From: Thermoplasmata archaeon
GTDB taxonomy: Archaea; Thermoplasmatota; Thermoplasmata; Lutacidiplasmatales; UBA184
DNA: 64,000 nucleotides
Direction: 5' to 3'
Assembly: GCA_035532555.1 (NCBI GenBank)
Contig: DATKQS010000017.1
Location: 1 to 64,000 of the forward strand
Within the stretch, counting starts at the first letter, position 1, and each line of letters opens with the position of its first letter. The position numbers and the translations under genes were made by a program. This document shows positions 1 to 7,901 of the stretch, piece after piece. The notes beneath the pieces were generated by a model that saw only the letters and a program-made list of their open reading frames with translations, had not been told where the DNA came from and ran no database searches.

Positions 1-1
1 G

Positions 2-466
2 TTCCTCCTTGCGACGGCGGTCTCGAAGGCGCGGAGTTTCAGCGAGACTCGCCTTCCATTCGAGAAGGCAAAGCTGGCGACGCCGGTCCGGCCCACCGAG
101 GTCCGCTCGGATGGGATGAACGCCTACCCTTGGGCGGTCAAGGTCGAGTTCGGGGAGGGGATTCACCGGAGGGTTCCGTCGATTAGGGCCAAGGACTCGA
201 ACAACCGAATCGAGCGGATGCACGGGAGCCAGAAGGACCGGACCAAGACCATGAGGGCCTACGACAACGACGGTGGCGCGGAGGCGCTATCCGAGGGGTG
301 GCGGGTTCACTACGACATGGTGAAAACCCACCTGACACTCGGGACCACCCCCGGGATCGCGGCGGGACTTCCCGACCTGGGGACGTTCCGGTGGCGGACC
401 CTCCTCGACCTTGCCACCAGCCGAATTGTTACACCCGTCGCGGAGGGGGTCGGACCGGACGATTAG
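2..466 (+). CDS. IS6-like DDE transposase, C-terminal part (cut by left edge)
   Basis: The reading frame is open from the first bases of the window to a TAG at 464-466, so the 5' end lies outside. The visible 154 residues match the C-terminal half of an IS6/IS240-type DDE transposase. A second catalytic Asp sits in a SDGMNAYP motif and the catalytic Glu in NNRIERMHGSQKDR. An HYDMVKTHLTLG segment then corresponds to the usual N-x-(V/I)-R/K-x-H-x-x-L-x-x-TP tail of the family. The first Asp and the N-terminal HTH must be upstream. No terminal inverted repeat could be recognised between 467 and 535, so the element's right end is not defined. It could be intact or a relic; only the left-flanking sequence would tell. 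Confidence 0.75.
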   Translation, partial: FLLATAVSKARSFSETRLPFEKAKLATPVRPTEVRSDGMNAYPWAVKVEFGEGIHRRVPSIRAKDSNNRIERMHGSQKDRTKTMRAYDNDGGAEALSEGWRVHYDMVKTHLTLGTTPGIAAGLPDLGTFRWRTLLDLATSRIVTPVAEGVGPDD

Positions 467-495
467 GTTACAGAACCCAGAAGCACGTAGGCCTC

Positions 496-504
496 TTTTA
501 TATA
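496..504 (+). promoter_or_regulatory. TATA box (box A) of the regulator gene at 535
   Basis: TTTTATATA lies about 35 bp upstream of the ATG at 535. This places the expected archaeal transcription start only a few bases before the start codon, so the mRNA would be nearly leaderless. It is one of the clearest TATA boxes in the window. Confidence 0.65.
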
Positions 505-534
505 CAAGAACTCACTTTTTTAACCGAGCCACCG

Positions 535-1569
535 ATGGAGAGGACCCGCGAACGATCGATCCGGCGCATCCGTGAGATGCTCGAGCGTGCCGGGTTCTTC
601 GTCTCGGATGCCCACGGGGTCCGCCCCTCCAGCTTCGATCTTGCCGCCCGGCGAGACTCGCTGCTCCTCCTCGTCAAGGTACTCAAGAACATCGACACCC
701 TCAACCGCAACGAAGCCACCCGACTGCTCGAGCTCGGCCGACTGTTCCCGGCCGTGGCGGTCGTGGTCGGGGAGACCTCCGGGGCCTCGGAACTCGAGCC
801 CGGGGTCGTCTACACGCGCTACGAGGCTCCCATCATCCGGGAGGAAACGCTGCAGGAGTACGTGGAGAAGGCCCTCTCCCCCTTCCTCCTGTCGAGCCCG
901 GGCGGAGTGTTCGCACGCATCGATGGAGGCCATCTCCGGGAGCTGCGCGAGGCCCGAGCGCTGTCGCTCGGCGCGATGGCCGCGATCGCGGGGGTCTCGC
1001 GCCATTCCGTCCAGCTCTACGAGGACGGATCCGGCGCCGAGATGAGCGTGGTCGCGCGGATCGAGGAGTACTTCGGCGAACCGATCGCGGTGCCGATCGC
1101 GGTGTTCGATATTCCGATGGTGCCGAGAGGCGCCCGAGTCGGGTCGAACGAGGCGCGACGGACCTCCGCGGCTGAAGAGGGACGAGGGGAGCCGAACGTC
1201 CCGGAGCCGACCCGCGCCCGAACCGGCGACCCGCTGCGGGACGGCGTCTTCCGCCAGCTCGATGGCATGGGTTGGGAGGTCGCGCCGACGACCCGTGCTC
1301 CCTTCGATGCGTTCACGCGCACGCCGCCCAGCGACGCCGAACGCGAGATCATCCTGACCGCCATCGGGAGCTTGCGTACCGCGATCCACCGAGCCGAGGT
1401 CCTGCACCAGCTCGCGCGCGTGGCCGAAGGCCACGCGATGTTCGTCGTCCGGGAGTCCATCCACCGCAACTCGATCGGGGGCCTCCCCATCCTCTCGGTC
1501 TCCGAACTCAAGCGGCACCGCGACCGCGACGACCTGATCGACGCGATCACCGAGCGGGAACGATCGTGA
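535..1569 (+). CDS. Archaeal XRE-family transcriptional regulator (COG1395-like)
   Basis: A 344-residue protein. The N-terminal ~115 residues resemble a small nuclease-fold-like domain with FDLAARR...LLLVKV strands, typical of archaeal COG1395 predicted regulators. Around residues 125-180 there is a helix-turn-helix of the Xre/Cro type (LREARALSLGAMAAIAGVSR followed by a tyrosine-containing recognition helix). The C-terminal half carries a second alpha/beta domain ending near residue 340. The start at ATG 535 follows a TATA box at 496-504; a longer in-frame extension upstream would run through the promoter and is rejected. The stop overlaps the next gene in a GTGA junction, which suggests co-translation. 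Targets are unknown. Family assignment is from pattern recognition only. Confidence 0.7.
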   Translation: MERTRERSIRRIREMLERAGFFVSDAHGVRPSSFDLAARRDSLLLLVKVLKNIDTLNRNEATRLLELGRLFPAVAVVVGETSGASELEPGVVYTRYEAPIIREETLQEYVEKALSPFLLSSPGGVFARIDGGHLRELREARALSLGAMAAIAGVSRHSVQLYEDGSGAEMSVVARIEEYFGEPIAVPIAVFDIPMVPRGARVGSNEARRTSAAEEGRGEPNVPEPTRARTGDPLRDGVFRQLDGMGWEVAPTTRAPFDAFTRTPPSDAEREIILTAIGSLRTAIHRAEVLHQLARVAEGHAMFVVRESIHRNSIGGLPILSVSELKRHRDRDDLIDAITERERS

Positions 1570-2213
1570 TCGCCACCGGGATCCCGGGCCGGCCGGAGAT
1601 CCTGCTGGTCGGAACGGTCCGCGGGTACGCGCCCGAGGTCCCGGACGTGCTCGCCGCTCTGGACCGGTTCGGGCCGGATGTGATCGGAGTCGGGTTGTCC
1701 GAGGAGGAACTCCAGGGTCTCGTCGAGTACTTTGCCAGTGCCGATGCCGAGGAGGTCGTCCCGCTGACCCAGGTCGAGCGCCAGGAGGTCGCGGGGCTCA
1801 CGCGCTACGGAGAGGTCCGGGTGCCGAGCCCGGCGTTCATCGCGATCCTCGAATGGGCCCAGGCGCGGAAGATCCCCGTGGCGCCCCTCGATGCGTCCGA
1901 CATCGGCGCGGCGGACATGTTCACGCGGCACATAGGCTACATCGAGCTCGTGCGGCGGACGCTGCGCGAGCATCGGCTCGGCCGCTCTCCACCGCCCGCC
2001 GACGGACCGGACGAGTACGCGCTCGCGTGGGACCGAACCCTCTCCTCCGGACGAGGTTCCCGCGCGTTCCTCGCCGAGCGCGATACCTTCCTCGCGGCCG
2101 CGGCTCTCGAGCTCGCGGGGACGCACGATCGGGTCGGCATCGTCGTCGACCGGGAGCGGTTCGCGCTCGTCGCCCGGGGAATGGGCGCGGACGAAGCGCG
2201 TCCGTCGCGCTAG
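1566..2213 (+). CDS. TraB/PrgY-like protein, short and divergent
   Basis: A 215-residue protein whose GTG start overlaps the preceding TGA by 4 bp (GTGA), so it is probably translationally coupled to the regulator upstream. The N-terminus reads EILLVGTVRGY followed by a region ending RFGPDVIGVGLSEEE. This is similar in layout to TraB/PrgY-type proteins, where a beta strand ending in GT is followed by a helix and a PDVVAVELDE strand. The acidic ELDE is weakened to GLSE here and no membrane segment is visible, so any enzymatic role is doubtful. TraB-like proteins are thought to be peptidases or signal-peptide inactivators. The assignment is tentative, and an uncharacterised partner of the regulator is equally possible. 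Confidence 0.45.
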   Translation: MIATGIPGRPEILLVGTVRGYAPEVPDVLAALDRFGPDVIGVGLSEEELQGLVEYFASADAEEVVPLTQVERQEVAGLTRYGEVRVPSPAFIAILEWAQARKIPVAPLDASDIGAADMFTRHIGYIELVRRTLREHRLGRSPPPADGPDEYALAWDRTLSSGRGSRAFLAERDTFLAAAALELAGTHDRVGIVVDRERFALVARGMGADEARPSR

Positions 2214-2223
2214 GCCGGGCGGC

Positions 2224-2772
2224 TCAGCCGTCGTCCTCGCGTCGGAGGATATGCTCGAGGGTCGCGCGAGCGGCGCGGCGGAACTCGTCGAGCGATCCTT
2301 CGTTCACCAGCATCCCATCCGCCAGGACGAAGGCGTTGCCGATCCCCCACTTCATCTCGCGACGGTCCCGGTCGTAGAACTCCTGCAGGTCCGCGCCGTC
2401 GTCCTTGCGCCCGCGCCGCTCCAGACGGTCGTACCGGGTCTCGGGGGAGGAGTAGATCCCGAGGACGAAGAGGTCCCCGAAATGGTGGCGGAAGACGGTG
2501 ACCTCGGCGTCCGACCGGCAGCCGTCCACGAGCATCCGGGTCTCGGTGAGCTTCGGGAGGGCCCGCTGGGCCCATACTCCGGGTCCGTGCTTGTCGCGCT
2601 CCTCCGAAGCGATCCGGCCGACGTTCGCGTTGTTGAGGGCGAGGCCGCGCCGGCGCGTCTCGTCGCGCACGAGGTCTCCCATCTTCAGCGTGGCGAGCCC
2701 GACCGAGTGCGCGACCTCCACTAGCTCGTCCTTGCCCGACCCGGGCATGCCGACGGTCACGACCAGGATCAT
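2224..2772 (-). CDS. UPF0200-type P-loop nucleotide kinase
   Basis: A 182-residue P-loop protein. Walker A is GMPGSGKDEL at residues 8-17, followed by the MGDLVRDETRRRG segment of adenylate/dephospho-CoA-kinase-like folds and a lid-like stretch with DGCRSDAEV. Length and order fit the archaeal UPF0200 family (dephospho-CoA kinase-like, function not established). Its ATG overlaps the stop of the upstream coiled-coil gene by 4 bp (ATGA), so both are probably on one mRNA. It converges on the TraB-like gene across a 10-bp gap. The substrate is unknown; a nucleoside monophosphate is the conservative guess. Confidence 0.7.
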   Translation of the reverse strand: MILVVTVGMPGSGKDELVEVAHSVGLATLKMGDLVRDETRRRGLALNNANVGRIASEERDKHGPGVWAQRALPKLTETRMLVDGCRSDAEVTVFRHHFGDLFVLGIYSSPETRYDRLERRGRKDDGADLQEFYDRDRREMKWGIGNAFVLADGMLVNEGSLDEFRRAARATLEHILRREDDG

Positions 2773-3350
2773 GGTAGGCGGGGCGCGTCGCCCGAGGTCC
2801 CTTGCCTCGTGAGTTGAAGTTGATCGGCGCGTTGCTGGTAGCTCGTCGCTTCCGCACCGGCGGCCCGCTGGGTCTCGGTGAACTTGTCGGCCTTGACCCG
2901 GAGCTCGGCCGCTTTCTGGGACTTGGCCGCGGCGCGGGCCTCCATCCGGGAAGCACGGGCCTCGCGGTTGGCGACCTTCTGCTCGAGCTTGCGTGCGCGG
3001 TACTGCAGCTTCGTCACATCGGTTCCGTGAGCGGCCTTCGGGTCGCCTGAGGTCGCGGTCTTGACCTGGAGACGCAGAGAGTCGATGTCGGCATGGAGCT
3101 TCGGGATGGGCGTGCGGATGTCGAGCGCCTTCTCCCTCAGCGTCGCCGCCTGGTGGCGCAGCTTGTCGACGTGCGTGTTGTAGCGGGCGGCCCGCTGGCC
3201 GGCGCGAGCGGAGATGCGGGCGTGCTTCGCGGAAATCTCCCTGAGCTTGGTCTCGTCGCCGTACTCCTGGGAGTTCCAGCGCGCTTGGCGGGTCGCGGCA
3301 ACCGTCTGGGCCCGATCACCCGAGGGAGGGGGAGCCCCGCCGCTTGCCAT
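2769..3350 (-). CDS. Coiled-coil protein of unknown function
   Basis: A 193-residue, highly charged protein with almost continuous heptad-like spacing of hydrophobic residues from about residue 35 to 170 (blocks such as LREKALDIRT, LQYRARKLEQKVANREARAS, ELRVKADKFTET). No signal peptide or membrane segment is seen. The N-terminal 25 residues are low-complexity and rich in G, P, A and S. The ATG start at 3350 gives the full coiled coil. It overlaps the UPF0200 kinase gene by 4 bp. No family was recognised; a structural or DNA-associated role would be a guess. Confidence 0.6.
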   Translation of the reverse strand: MASGGAPPPSGDRAQTVAATRQARWNSQEYGDETKLREISAKHARISARAGQRAARYNTHVDKLRHQAATLREKALDIRTPIPKLHADIDSLRLQVKTATSGDPKAAHGTDVTKLQYRARKLEQKVANREARASRMEARAAAKSQKAAELRVKADKFTETQRAAGAEATSYQQRADQLQLTRQGTSGDAPRLP

Positions 3351-3407
3351 CGACCGGTGGACCCGGATTCGCCATATATCCGTTGTGTAGCACTCGCGAG
3401 CTCGTCC

Positions 3408-4226
3408 CTACCCAGCTCCACCGGAGCCCGGGCCACTACCGCCTCGCAGGCGGCTGCGGATCTGGGCGGCCCCCAGGTAGTTCAGGAGCATCCCGATCCA
3501 GTTGATGTACGGGAAGATCGATAGGACGGCTCCGATCCGGGGAAGATCGGTCCGGTAGCGGACGCCGACCCGCCAGACCCCGATGAGGACCCCGACGAGC
3601 CCGATGAAGAACACGATCGCCGCGACCCCAACGAGACCGAGGGAGGCCACGACCGCCCCTCCGCCGGCACAGCTCCCCGTGGTAGCTCCCGGCTGGTTCA
3701 GGCAGTGGATGAGCCCGACCGTGTACTGTACCTCGACGAACGAGCCCACGATGAGAAGCGCGGCGCCGACCATCGCGAGCACTGCGAGGGCCGCGGGGGT
3801 CGAGAACGTAGGGGCGCGATCGCGAAGGCCGACGAACACCTGGCGGTAGTAGTAGAGGCTCCCGATCAGGATCGCGAGGGAGACCGCCTCGACGCCCGCC
3901 GAGAACCAGAGCAGCGGGATGATGTTCGAGCTGATCGTCACGGTGTTGTTCGCAGTGTTGATGAGGATCGCTCCGCGCAGGTAGACGATCATCACCACTC
4001 CGGAGGCGGTCGAGGCCAGGAAGGCGAGCAGGCCGAGGAGCGAGGCCGTGCCAAACCGTTCCATCGACGGCAGTTCGTCCGCAGAGGGGGGCGGCGACGA
4101 GGGCATCTGGTAGACGTAAACGGCGGCGGGCGACGCCGCGGCAGAGACCGGCAACGGCTTACCACAGCGGGGGCAGAACGCATCGGTGTTCTCCGCGACC
4201 TGACCGCAGGATAGGCAGACCTTCAT
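3408..4226 (-). CDS. Zinc-ribbon multi-pass membrane protein (DUF973-like)
   Basis: A 272-residue protein. The N-terminus carries a zinc ribbon, CLSCGQ...CPRCG (residues 4-22), then a Pro/Ser linker. Four to six hydrophobic segments follow (around residues 60-85, 95-125, 140-165, 190-220 and 225-250). The arrangement fits DUF973-type membrane proteins found in Thermoplasmata and Sulfolobales. The Cys-x2-Cys pairs should bind one zinc in the cytoplasm. It stands alone on the minus strand, with 57 bp to the coiled-coil gene and 84 bp to glyS. Function is unknown. Confidence 0.6.
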   Translation of the reverse strand: MKVCLSCGQVAENTDAFCPRCGKPLPVSAAASPAAVYVYQMPSSPPPSADELPSMERFGTASLLGLLAFLASTASGVVMIVYLRGAILINTANNTVTISSNIIPLLWFSAGVEAVSLAILIGSLYYYRQVFVGLRDRAPTFSTPAALAVLAMVGAALLIVGSFVEVQYTVGLIHCLNQPGATTGSCAGGGAVVASLGLVGVAAIVFFIGLVGVLIGVWRVGVRYRTDLPRIGAVLSIFPYINWIGMLLNYLGAAQIRSRLRGGSGPGSGGAG

Positions 4227-4310
4227 CGGGATCCTCCCAGGTGGGACGGGCGTCGAGCGGAAAACCCTGGCACCTTCGATGGAAAGGCTGCGGAGCGAGC
4301 GAACCGGCGC

Positions 4311-5813
4311 TCAACCCGAGGGTCGCGGTGGGTGGAGCGAGGGCCGAATGCGGGAAGCGAGGCCGTTGCGGGCGACGCGCTCCTGGGCCTTCGTGTCCCG
4401 GAGGCGGACGGTAACGGTGTCCTGCTCGGGCCCTTCCGACGCGACGGTCCCCCCGTCGACCGTCACGCAGTACGGCGTGCCCGCTTCGTCCATCCGAGCG
4501 TAGCGCTTCCCGATCGTGCCCGCGTCGTCGAACTCGACCGATATTCCGTCGCGCGCGAGCTCGTCGGTAAGCGCGCGGGCGTACGCGGTGTGCTCCTTGC
4601 GGAGCAGCGGGAAGACGCCCACCGCGACCGGAGCGAGGTAGGGAGGCAGCTTCCAGACGGAGCGATCCCCGTCGTGGACGAGATGGGTGTCGGCGAGCGC
4701 CCAAAGGTTACGGTCGACCCCGAACGTCAGCTCGAGCACGTGGGGAAGCACGCGGTGCCCATCCTTGGTCGTCACGCTCAGGTCCTTGGTCGAGCCCTTC
4801 CCGTGCCGGGTCAGATCGTAATCTCCACGGTAATGAACGGCCCCGAGCTCCTTGTAGCCGCCCAGGCTCTCCAGGTGGACCTCGATGTCGAACTGGATCC
4901 GATTGTAGAACGCTCGCTCGGCGTCGGACTTCTCGAACAGCCGGATGCGATCGGCCGGATACTTCAGTACGTCCCGGTAGAACCAGTAGGATTGCACCAT
5001 GTGGTAGACGTAGAACTCGGGCAACCCCGATTCGACGAGCTTCTCTGCGCTCACCCGTTCGGGAGACTCCTCCCCCCGTTCTCGGGCCGGGACGCGGAGC
5101 ACGGGGAGCTCCTCTTGGCGGACGCGGTCAAATGGGACCGGGAACGCCGCCGGGTCGAAGAAGATCTGGAGCTCCGCTTGCGTGAACGCTCGCATACGGA
5201 ACAGGACCTGCCGGGGGGCGATCTCGTTGCGGTAGGCCTTGCCGATGACGGCGATCCCGAGGGGGAGCGCGTGGCGTCCCACGTCCCACATCCGGGCGAA
5301 AGCGAGGTAGCTTCCCTGGGCGGTCTCCGGCTGTAGGTAGGCCCGCTCGTCGCCGGTGACACCGAAGTCGAGCCCGAACATCATGTTGAACGGACGCGGC
5401 ACGCTGAGCGTGCGCTTCCCGCAGCTCGGGCAGGAGACCGCGGACTCCGCCAGGATCGTTCCGATCTGGGCGGCGGAGAGACCGTCCACACCTTCGGGGC
5501 GGACCTTTTCGAGAAGCGTGTCGGCCCGGAAGACCGAGTGGCAGGAGTCGCAGCTCACCTCGGGATCGGTGAAGTTCTCGAGGTGTCCCGAGGCGCGCAC
5601 CACCGCTTCCGGGAGGATCTCGGCCGGTTCGATGAGATGGTAGTCCTCGGAGAGACCCAGGAACCATGCGCTCCAGGTGTCCTCGATACGACGCTTGAGC
5701 GCGGTCCCGAGGGGACCATAGTCGTAGAGTCCCTGGGCCCCGCCGTAGATCTCGGCGGAGGGCCAGAGCACCCCTCGACGGCGCAACAGCGCGAACAGCT
5801 CGTCGCTCTTCAT
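4311..5813 (-). CDS. glyS: Glycyl-tRNA synthetase
   Basis: A 500-residue alpha2-type class II synthetase that charges tRNA-Gly. Diagnostic segments are the N-terminal GGAQGLYDYGPLG, a four-cysteine zinc site (CDSCHS ... CPSCGKRT), motif 2 with YRNEIAPRQ, the FTQAELQIFFDP segment, and the C-terminal anticodon-binding domain from about residue 400. The ATG at 5813 lies in an ATGA overlap with the stop of the amidohydrolase upstream; a longer in-frame N-terminus is basic, lacks homology and is rejected. The amidohydrolase and glyS are probably co-transcribed. All class II hallmarks are intact. Confidence 0.95.
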   Translation of the reverse strand: MKSDELFALLRRRGVLWPSAEIYGGAQGLYDYGPLGTALKRRIEDTWSAWFLGLSEDYHLIEPAEILPEAVVRASGHLENFTDPEVSCDSCHSVFRADTLLEKVRPEGVDGLSAAQIGTILAESAVSCPSCGKRTLSVPRPFNMMFGLDFGVTGDERAYLQPETAQGSYLAFARMWDVGRHALPLGIAVIGKAYRNEIAPRQVLFRMRAFTQAELQIFFDPAAFPVPFDRVRQEELPVLRVPARERGEESPERVSAEKLVESGLPEFYVYHMVQSYWFYRDVLKYPADRIRLFEKSDAERAFYNRIQFDIEVHLESLGGYKELGAVHYRGDYDLTRHGKGSTKDLSVTTKDGHRVLPHVLELTFGVDRNLWALADTHLVHDGDRSVWKLPPYLAPVAVGVFPLLRKEHTAYARALTDELARDGISVEFDDAGTIGKRYARMDEAGTPYCVTVDGGTVASEGPEQDTVTVRLRDTKAQERVARNGLASRIRPSLHPPRPSG

Positions 5814-6898
5814 GCCCCGCGCCCTCGTCTCCCCGACCGGAGGATAACCTGTTCGGTCACCCGGGTCACGATCTGGTAGGCGGGATCGTCCGCGGGCAGG
5901 CGCAATACGAGCGGCGGAACCGCGCCCTCGAGATCGATGCGGGCCGCGCGCGGCATACCGAGCCAGTTCCACGGTTCGACCAGAGCGGCGCGCGCGAGGA
6001 AGCCGCTCGACACTCGCTCCCCGGAGAGCCGGCTCGACACGTAGGCGAACTCGAGCTCCCGCCAGATTGAGGGGGCATGGAGCATCGCATTGTCCGTCCC
6101 GAGCAGGACGGAGAGCCCGAGCTTCTCCATCGTCGCGAGCGCCGGCCGCCGACCGAACAAGGCGTTGGAGCGTGGGCAGACCGCGACGCTCGTTCCCGCG
6201 TCCCGAACGGTCTCGAAATCCCCCCGCGTAGCGTAGGTCATGTGAACCAGCAGGTCGGGTCTCGGATCGAGGTAGGCGTCGACCCGCTCGCGCCGCTCCT
6301 CGCTGGCGTGCAGGGCATAGCGCTTCTTCGCGACGCGGCAGGCACGAGCTACCGTGCGTCGGGTCTCGGTCGCTTCCTCCCGTGCCGAGGCGAGGCCCAC
6401 TCCGTCGGCGATCGCGAGCAACTCGGAGAGTTCGGCGCGCTCGATCGGGCGCGCGAGCGGTCGACCCAGCGCGACGACCCGGATCCCGAGGCCCTGAGCG
6501 GCGCGACGAAGCATCCGCACCCCGGCCACGCCCTCCTCGCGGAAGTCGACGACCGCCCGGATCCCTTCCTCGACCATCCGACCGAGCGCGAGGCGCACCG
6601 CCTCGCGCTTCTCCCTCGGGCCGGCCGCCGCGAGCAGGCGGAACTTGAACCCGTTCGGAGGTCCCACCATCTCCCGGAACGAGATGGCAGGCGGTTCGCG
6701 AGAGGAGACGGCGTCCCCGAGATGCGTGTGGGAGTTGACGGGAGGAGGGGCCACGATCCCCCGGATCCGACGGACCCGCCCACGCGTCGAGTCCGTCCCG
6801 ATCTGGCCGATCTCGGCGATCCGTTCCCCCTCGAACCGAACGTATGCGGCGCGCGCGCCGTCGACGTCGAAGATCGAACCCTCCACGATCAGGGACAT
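5810..6898 (-). CDS. Amidohydrolase of the chlorohydrolase/deaminase superfamily
   Basis: A 362-residue TIM-barrel metal hydrolase. The first metal motif NSHTHLGD (His57, His59) is followed by an ALHASEE histidine motif near residue 210, a histidine in HMTYATRG and the catalytic Asp in GTDNAML. These define a COG0402-type amidohydrolase such as those deaminating nucleobases or S-adenosylhomocysteine-like compounds. The substrate cannot be read from sequence. The ATG at 6898 lies about 25 bp downstream of a TATA-like element on the minus strand (6918-6928), so the message is probably leaderless. It overlaps glyS by 4 bp and diverges from the PfkB kinase gene. Confidence 0.8.
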   Translation of the reverse strand: MSLIVEGSIFDVDGARAAYVRFEGERIAEIGQIGTDSTRGRVRRIRGIVAPPPVNSHTHLGDAVSSREPPAISFREMVGPPNGFKFRLLAAAGPREKREAVRLALGRMVEEGIRAVVDFREEGVAGVRMLRRAAQGLGIRVVALGRPLARPIERAELSELLAIADGVGLASAREEATETRRTVARACRVAKKRYALHASEERRERVDAYLDPRPDLLVHMTYATRGDFETVRDAGTSVAVCPRSNALFGRRPALATMEKLGLSVLLGTDNAMLHAPSIWRELEFAYVSSRLSGERVSSGFLARAALVEPWNWLGMPRAARIDLEGAVPPLVLRLPADDPAYQIVTRVTEQVILRSGRRGRGA

Positions 6899-6917
6899 GT
6901 TCGCGCCACGGAGCCGC

Positions 6918-6928
6918 GTGATATGAAG
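6918..6928 (-). promoter_or_regulatory. TATA-like box of the amidohydrolase-glyS operon
   Basis: On the minus strand the element reads CTTCATATCAC. Its centre is about 25 bp upstream of the ATG at 6898, which fits a leaderless transcript. It sits in the 84-bp divergent gap shared with the PfkB kinase gene. Confidence 0.5.
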
Positions 6929-6982
6929 CCCTCCTCGGGGCAAACGGCTTTGGCCCGAGCGCTTTCCCCCGGCCGAGCGCGC

Positions 6983-7888
6983 ATGGCCGTCCAACACCGC
7001 CCGATCGACCGAGACCTCCTCGTCGTGGGCCACGTCAACGTGGACCGTATCCTCTCCGTGAGTGCGTTCCCCGACCGCGATCGCACCGTACCCGTACTTG
7101 CGAGCCAGATCCGACTGGGAGGTACGGCGAGCAACATCGCCCGTGTCGCCGCGAGCTATGGGGTGCGAACGAGCCTGTGGAGCCGGCTCGGGGACGGCTT
7201 TCCCGTCGACTTCTGGAACCGCCTCCGTACGGATGGGATCGATCTGTCGATGACGGAGCGGATCCGAGGCGCTCCGACCCCGGCGTGCTACATCGTGGAG
7301 GATTCCCACCACGGTCAGCGGACCTTCATCGAGCAGGGCGTGATGGGAGCCGAGGCGGCGAGGGCCAAGGTCCCCTCTTCCGCGATCGCCCGGCACACCT
7401 GGATGCACCTGACGACCGGCGAGCCGGATTGGTATCTGCGGATCGCCTCGGCCGCACGAGCGGCCCACGTCCGCATCTCCTTCGATCCCGCCCAGGAGAT
7501 CCATTACCGATGGGATCGCCGAAGGCTGCGCGCCCTCCTCAAGCAAAGCGAGATCCTCTTCGGGAACGTCTCCGAGATCGAGCGGGCCGGAAGGATCTTG
7601 GGGCTCTCCCGGGTCGAGCGTCTGATCGAATTCGTCCCGCTCGTGATCCGGACCGAGGGCCGCAAGGGGGCGAGCGCGTTCTCCCGCGCGGGACGCGTCC
7701 ACGTCGCCGCTGCCCGCCCGCACCGCAGGGTTACGCTCGTGGGTGCCGGGGACGCATTCCGCGGGGGATTCTACACGGCGTGGTTCGCGGGGGCCGATCT
7801 CGGTCGGTGCGTCGGGGCCGGCACTCGGGCGGCGGCTCGCTGGATCGAGGGAAGCTGGACGGACGGGTCGCACCGGCGACACGACTAG
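6983..7888 (+). CDS. PfkB-family carbohydrate/nucleoside kinase
   Basis: A 301-residue ribokinase-fold kinase. It shows the N-terminal GHVNVDRI strand, the glycine-rich substrate motif LGGTASNIARVAA (about residues 48-60) and the C-terminal signature GAGDAFRGGF with the catalytic Asp. Such archaeal enzymes phosphorylate sugars or nucleosides (for example adenosine or cytidine); the substrate is not determinable here. The start at ATG 6983 is preferred because the family's first beta strand begins about ten residues later; an ATG about 60 bp upstream would add a non-homologous tail. It is followed after 13 bp by moeA, probably on one transcript. Confidence 0.85.
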   Translation: MAVQHRPIDRDLLVVGHVNVDRILSVSAFPDRDRTVPVLASQIRLGGTASNIARVAASYGVRTSLWSRLGDGFPVDFWNRLRTDGIDLSMTERIRGAPTPACYIVEDSHHGQRTFIEQGVMGAEAARAKVPSSAIARHTWMHLTTGEPDWYLRIASAARAAHVRISFDPAQEIHYRWDRRRLRALLKQSEILFGNVSEIERAGRILGLSRVERLIEFVPLVIRTEGRKGASAFSRAGRVHVAAARPHRRVTLVGAGDAFRGGFYTAWFAGADLGRCVGAGTRAAARWIEGSWTDGSHRRHD

Positions 7889-7901
7889 GGAGGACGCGGC
7901 G

